Assembly (NCBI RefSeq): GCF_004359215.1
Contig: NC_090624.1
Location: forward strand, 1,256,326-1,298,722
Origin: Bremia lactucae
Taxonomy: Eukaryota; Oomycota; Peronosporomycetes; Peronosporales; Peronosporaceae
Direction: 5' to 3'
DNA length: 42,397 bases
Under the pieces are notes generated by a model. It worked only from the letters and a program-made list of their open reading frames with translations, made no database searches and had not been told where the DNA came from. Made by a program: the position numbers and the translations under genes. Positions within the stretch are counted from its first letter, which is position 1, and each line of letters begins with the position of its first letter. Below are positions 39,665-42,397 of the stretch, one piece after another.

Positions 39665-39711
39665 TCGTTCGACCGCACTCCTTTCTATGTCACTTAGAAA
39701 GAAGTAGCTAT

Positions 39712-39811
39712 NNNNNNNNNNNNNNNNNNNNNNNNNNNNNNNNNNNNNNNNNNNNNNNNNNNNNNNNNNNNNNNNNNNNNNNNNNNNNNNNNNNNNNNNN
39801 NNNNNNNNNNN
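39712..39811. other. Assembly gap, exactly 100 N
   Basis: A run of 100 N, the usual placeholder for a gap of unknown size. It sits where the 5' LTR and primer site of B3 are expected, so the missing sequence is probably a repeat that the assembler could not cross. Confidence 0.98.
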
Positions 39812-41064
39812 TCAAATTATTAAATATTTGAGATATGGAATGTGCTCATTCTTGTAATAACAAAACAATCTTCTAGTTTTTGTATACAAAACATTAATTT
39901 TAGTTCGACAAGTGCAACATTTTAATTAGAATTCTTCAAAGTTTAGGAAGCGTTTGTATTAGGTAAAAGCGTCATATGAGATATTTTCACTGTATAGGTC
40001 ATTCCACTCCATCCAAAAATCAACATTTAGAATCGTCTTGAGATCGCTCTTTTGGCCTTTGGAACATCACACCCCTAAATTAAATTAGCGAATGCTTAAG
40101 CTACACACCCTAATTATCTAAACGAGAGTAGTGTAAGGGTGTGACTGCCCCTGGGCACATCAGAAACCGTGTTATCGTTTGGCGATCGGTTTTTAACAGG
40201 TGAGAAAAAGCCAAGAGCGCCCACAATTGATTGGCAAGTCATAAAAGAGCGAAAAGAAAGAGCAGCAAACAGAGCAGCGAGGGAGAAGTTGAGCTGGAAA
40301 TAAGCGATAAGGCATGCATGTTAGTTAGTCTTTGGAGATCAAGCTAAGAATGTATTTAATTTACTTTACTTCTACCAATTTTTGCGGAAGTGCTTCAACA
40401 GGCGAATCTTAGTGCTCTTTTTTTCGCACCCATCACAAGCCACAATTTCCTTATGTTTCAGTTTTTGTCGGCTTTCGTTCGTAATTTCTTTGTAAAAAAA
40501 AATCTTGCTATTTAACATGAAAGTACGCATATATTGCAAGTCTTTATGCAGACAATTCGAGCTACGGAAGCTGGGAAGGACTGCATAAAGGTTTCTCAAT
40601 ACATATTCTAGTTATTAACAAGTTGCTACCATTACGCTACTCTCATATCAAAGAGGGAGATAATTAAGGAGTGTGGCTATATCGGTTCCCAAATGTAATT
40701 ATTCGTAGGGTGTACCAAAGTTCTAAAGACGACTTTAAAGGAATAATTGTCAATTTTGCGATATAGCGGGATAATGAAACTGTTTATTTTTAATCTGTAT
40801 TTTTAGCTAGCAGTGGCTTTGCTTTTATAATAACAGAACTAGATAAACTTAGCCAGTCGGTGACCAATGTAAAAATTAACAAGAAATATATTTTGTTGCA
40901 GTATATTTAGCTTCGGCCGAATGTTATAGCTTATTAATATTGTTTCTGTTTTAGCATTTAATTAAAACAAAAGACGGAAGGGGGTGTGGCTATACCAAAA
41001 GGGGGAAGTGCCTATACCGGTTTCCAAAGTTTAATCATAGCGGCTATTAAGAATATCTACTTTA
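39812..41064. other. AT-rich region without recognised genes
   Basis: The longest ORF is 75 codons (40372-40599, minus) with no motif. Two related short phrases occur: GTGTGGCTATATCGGTTCCC at about 40671 and GTGGCTATACC...ACCGGTTTCC at about 40987-41024, which may be pieces of a decayed LTR or other repeat. I see no RNA gene or promoter. Confidence 0.5.
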
Positions 41065-41189
41065 TGGGTACAATGCCCTTTTCACTATTAATATAGGCAC
41101 GAGCATTAAATTTATGGGTCATACGCGTGGCGTAGAGATCTGATGGCCGAATTTTATATTAAGGTTAGAAAATTACTAAATTGACACAC
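41065..41189 (+). repeat. A-type LTR start, interrupted by D LTR
   Basis: TGGGTACAATGCCCTTTTCACTATTAAT resembles the starts of the A LTRs (TGTGTAAAATACCCTTTTA, TGCGTAAGATACCCTTTTC), as does TTATGGGTCATACGCGTGGC further on. The similarity stops where the D LTR begins at 41190. Confidence 0.5.
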
Positions 41190-41740
41190 TGTAACGGGCC
41201 AAAGTTGCCCTAATGTTACACAGTCCCCGTTAAGTACACTTGGTGTACGTAAGGGGATGGCCATTTATTAAATAATAGTAATTAGACCCAGCACTCGGGT
41301 GTGGTGCACATTTGTGACCGACCCTTGTGTATGTGATGCACATGGGTGCATTCACATTAGGAGGGATGACGCCCAGCGTCATCCGTGATGACGGCTAGCG
41401 TCATCCGTTACGCGAGGTATCTAGAAAGATACGCTCGCAATACATATCAAGTGTCATCTATACAGACATTTTAATTGGTAAAAATAGGTATTTATATTTA
41501 TACGACTAAATATAAATCAGTCTGAAAACTACTTCCTACTTGGTAAGTGCGCACGAGGAGCCGGATTACCGCTCCCGTGACGACACTTAACCAGAGTACT
41601 TAGTGTGTTGGGTGAGGTCGCTTACGCGCCCACCACAACTACCTCACTGCACGCAAGAGAAGCAGGTTAAACCGCTTCCTTGCTGTGCTAGGGTGTGTGT
41701 CTAAGTAGAGCGTGGCCGTATTAAGACGTGCCCGCCTACA
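41190..41740 (+). repeat. 5' LTR of D
   Basis: TGTAACGGGCC to CCCGCCTACA, 551 bp. It shares the TGTAACGGG start with the B LTRs but little else. The middle has three consecutive hairpins (41364-41384, 41387-41405, 41412-41438). Its 3' 200 bases match the relic at 6941-7144. Confidence 0.8.
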
Positions 41741-41742
41741 CT

Positions 41743-41757
41743 TGGTAGCACTTTAAA
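41743..41757 (+). promoter_or_regulatory. Primer binding site of D
   Basis: TGGTAGCACTTTAAA starts two bases after the LTR end TACA. The first ten bases equal those of A1. Confidence 0.65.
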
Positions 41758-41925
41758 TCTTTCCCACGACCCGCATCTCTGCGTGCGTACGTGAGGATAA
41801 GCCTCAATATTGATTGGGCTCATTTACCCCACCTCCCCAAACATCATCGGGAGGTGGCAGGGCTAATGGCGCAGGGACTTGGTGTACAAGCCCTGGCCAG
41901 GCTTCTGGGTAGTCCTCCTGAGCAA

Positions 41926-42397
41926 CATGTCACTCAGTGGAGCAGTTTGAGGCATTCGTGCTCGGACAGCGGAGGGCCGCGTCCGAAGCACAGGGCCATG
42001 CTGCGGCGGAGTCCGTCACTCAGACTCAGGATAAGCTGAGGCATGAGCAGGCTCGGAGCGAGGCTCTCAACAGGACTGTTGAGATGCTCTCTGCCCGGCC
42101 GCATCAGCCGAGGCCCATTCGGATGGACCCGCCCAAGTTCGATGGAACTGCGGCGCACACGATTGTCCACTGGCTTTTAGCCGTGGAGCAATGCGGTGTC
42201 GCCCAGCTCATCGAGGACGACAGCCGGATGGTGTCGTACGCCATGTCGCATCTGCGCGGTAAGGCCTCAGAGTGGGCTTACTCGGCGCTTATGGCGGACA
42301 GAAAGGCGTTCCCTACATGGGCGATCTTTAAGGAAAAGATTCGCGCCATGTACCAGCCGCCGAACAACGAAGTGTTGCTTCAGGCGCGCTTCTTTGG
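41926..42397 (+). CDS. Gag of D, 3' partial, probable frameshift near start
   Basis: The frame 41922-42397 is open to the window end: EQFEAFVLGQRRAASEAQGH, a coiled QDKLRHEQARSEALNRTVEM, then RPIRMDPPKFDGTAAHTIVH, WLLAVEQCGVAQLIEDDSRM, VSYAMSHLRGKASEWAYSAL, FPTWAIFKEKIRAMYQPPNN. This is the retrotransposon Gag (capsid) domain in typical form. The likely start ATG at 41926 (MSLS...) is one base out of frame with it, so there is a one-base lesion, or the start lies elsewhere. An overlapping frame at 41791-42039 (VAGLMAQGLGVQALARLLGS) could be leader coding or a shadow. Confidence 0.8.

Larger units (their letters stand above)
32312..39711 (-). mobile_element. Ty3/gypsy LTR retrotransposon B3
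   Basis: Minus-strand copy with gag, protease, linker, RT, RNase H, integrase and linker, plus the antisense gene and a truncated 3' LTR. The 5' LTR should lie beyond 39711, in or past the assembly gap. Confidence 0.87.
41190..42397 (+). mobile_element. Ty3/gypsy element D, 5' end (continues beyond window)
   Basis: LTR, primer binding site and gag in plus orientation. Gag is GC-rich and little damaged compared with the other elements, suggesting a more recent insertion. Confidence 0.8.

Noticed and set aside
1..42397. Secreted effector genes of the RxLR or Crinkler kind
   Set aside because: Among the listed open frames I saw none with a signal peptide followed by RxLR/EER or LxLFLAK-type motifs. 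Short or spliced genes could be missed by eye.
1..42397. CRISPR arrays, tRNA or rRNA genes
   Set aside because: No regularly spaced direct repeats with unique spacers were seen. Hairpins are plentiful but none forms a cloverleaf with a CCA-adjacent acceptor that I could recognise, and no rRNA core sequence was noticed.

Overview
This 42.4-kb window is almost wholly decayed Ty3/gypsy (chromodomain-type, Metaviridae-like) LTR retrotransposons, nested and rearranged. I see no intact host gene, rRNA, tRNA or CRISPR. The gag, RT, integrase and chromodomain styles, and the GC-rich gag at the right edge, resemble elements of oomycetes (Phytophthora or downy mildews). That placement is moderate-confidence inference from family resemblance, not a database result.

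Layout from left to right. (1) 1-6107: element A1, minus strand, in the order LTR (5682-6107), primer site, gag, protease, linker, RT, RNase H, integrase, with an antisense ORF at the left edge. (2) 6108-8480: fragments, namely a MULE-like zinc-finger piece, a D-type LTR relic, a near-perfect 67-nt palindrome and an unidentified coding relic. (3) 8480-10934: the 3' part of a plus-strand element C1 (chromodomain, antisense gene, LTR with a 258-bp internal tandem duplication). It abuts a minus-strand RT/linker fragment E (10935-12005). (4) 12090-13245: a GC-rich core between weak inverted repeats, possibly a non-autonomous DNA transposon. (5) 13724-21090: element B1, minus strand. (6) 21119-26432: element B2, minus strand, truncated on its gag side. 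(7) 26433-29042: an inverted gag scrap fused to a plus-strand A-type pol relic (A3) with its LTR. (8) 29721-32311: A2, plus strand (LTR, primer site, gag, protease, linker), cut into B3. (9) 32312-39711: element B3, minus strand, running into a 100-N assembly gap. (10) 39812-41189: AT-rich sequence without genes. (11) 41190-42397: a younger D element with a full LTR, primer site and the start of a well-preserved gag.

Three signals stand out. First, every element whose 3' end is visible carries a coiled-coil ORF on the strand opposite pol. It overlaps the integrase-chromodomain linker, and its central motif and C-terminal tail recur between diverged copies. Second, the elements, including their coding regions, are packed with perfect short hairpins. 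Several stems change between copies in a base-pair-preserving way. Third, B2 and B3 share a 1431-bp tract that looks identical base for base inside otherwise clearly diverged copies.

Nearly every pol gene here is frameshifted or has lost catalytic residues, so these copies could move only with proteins supplied by other elements, if at all.
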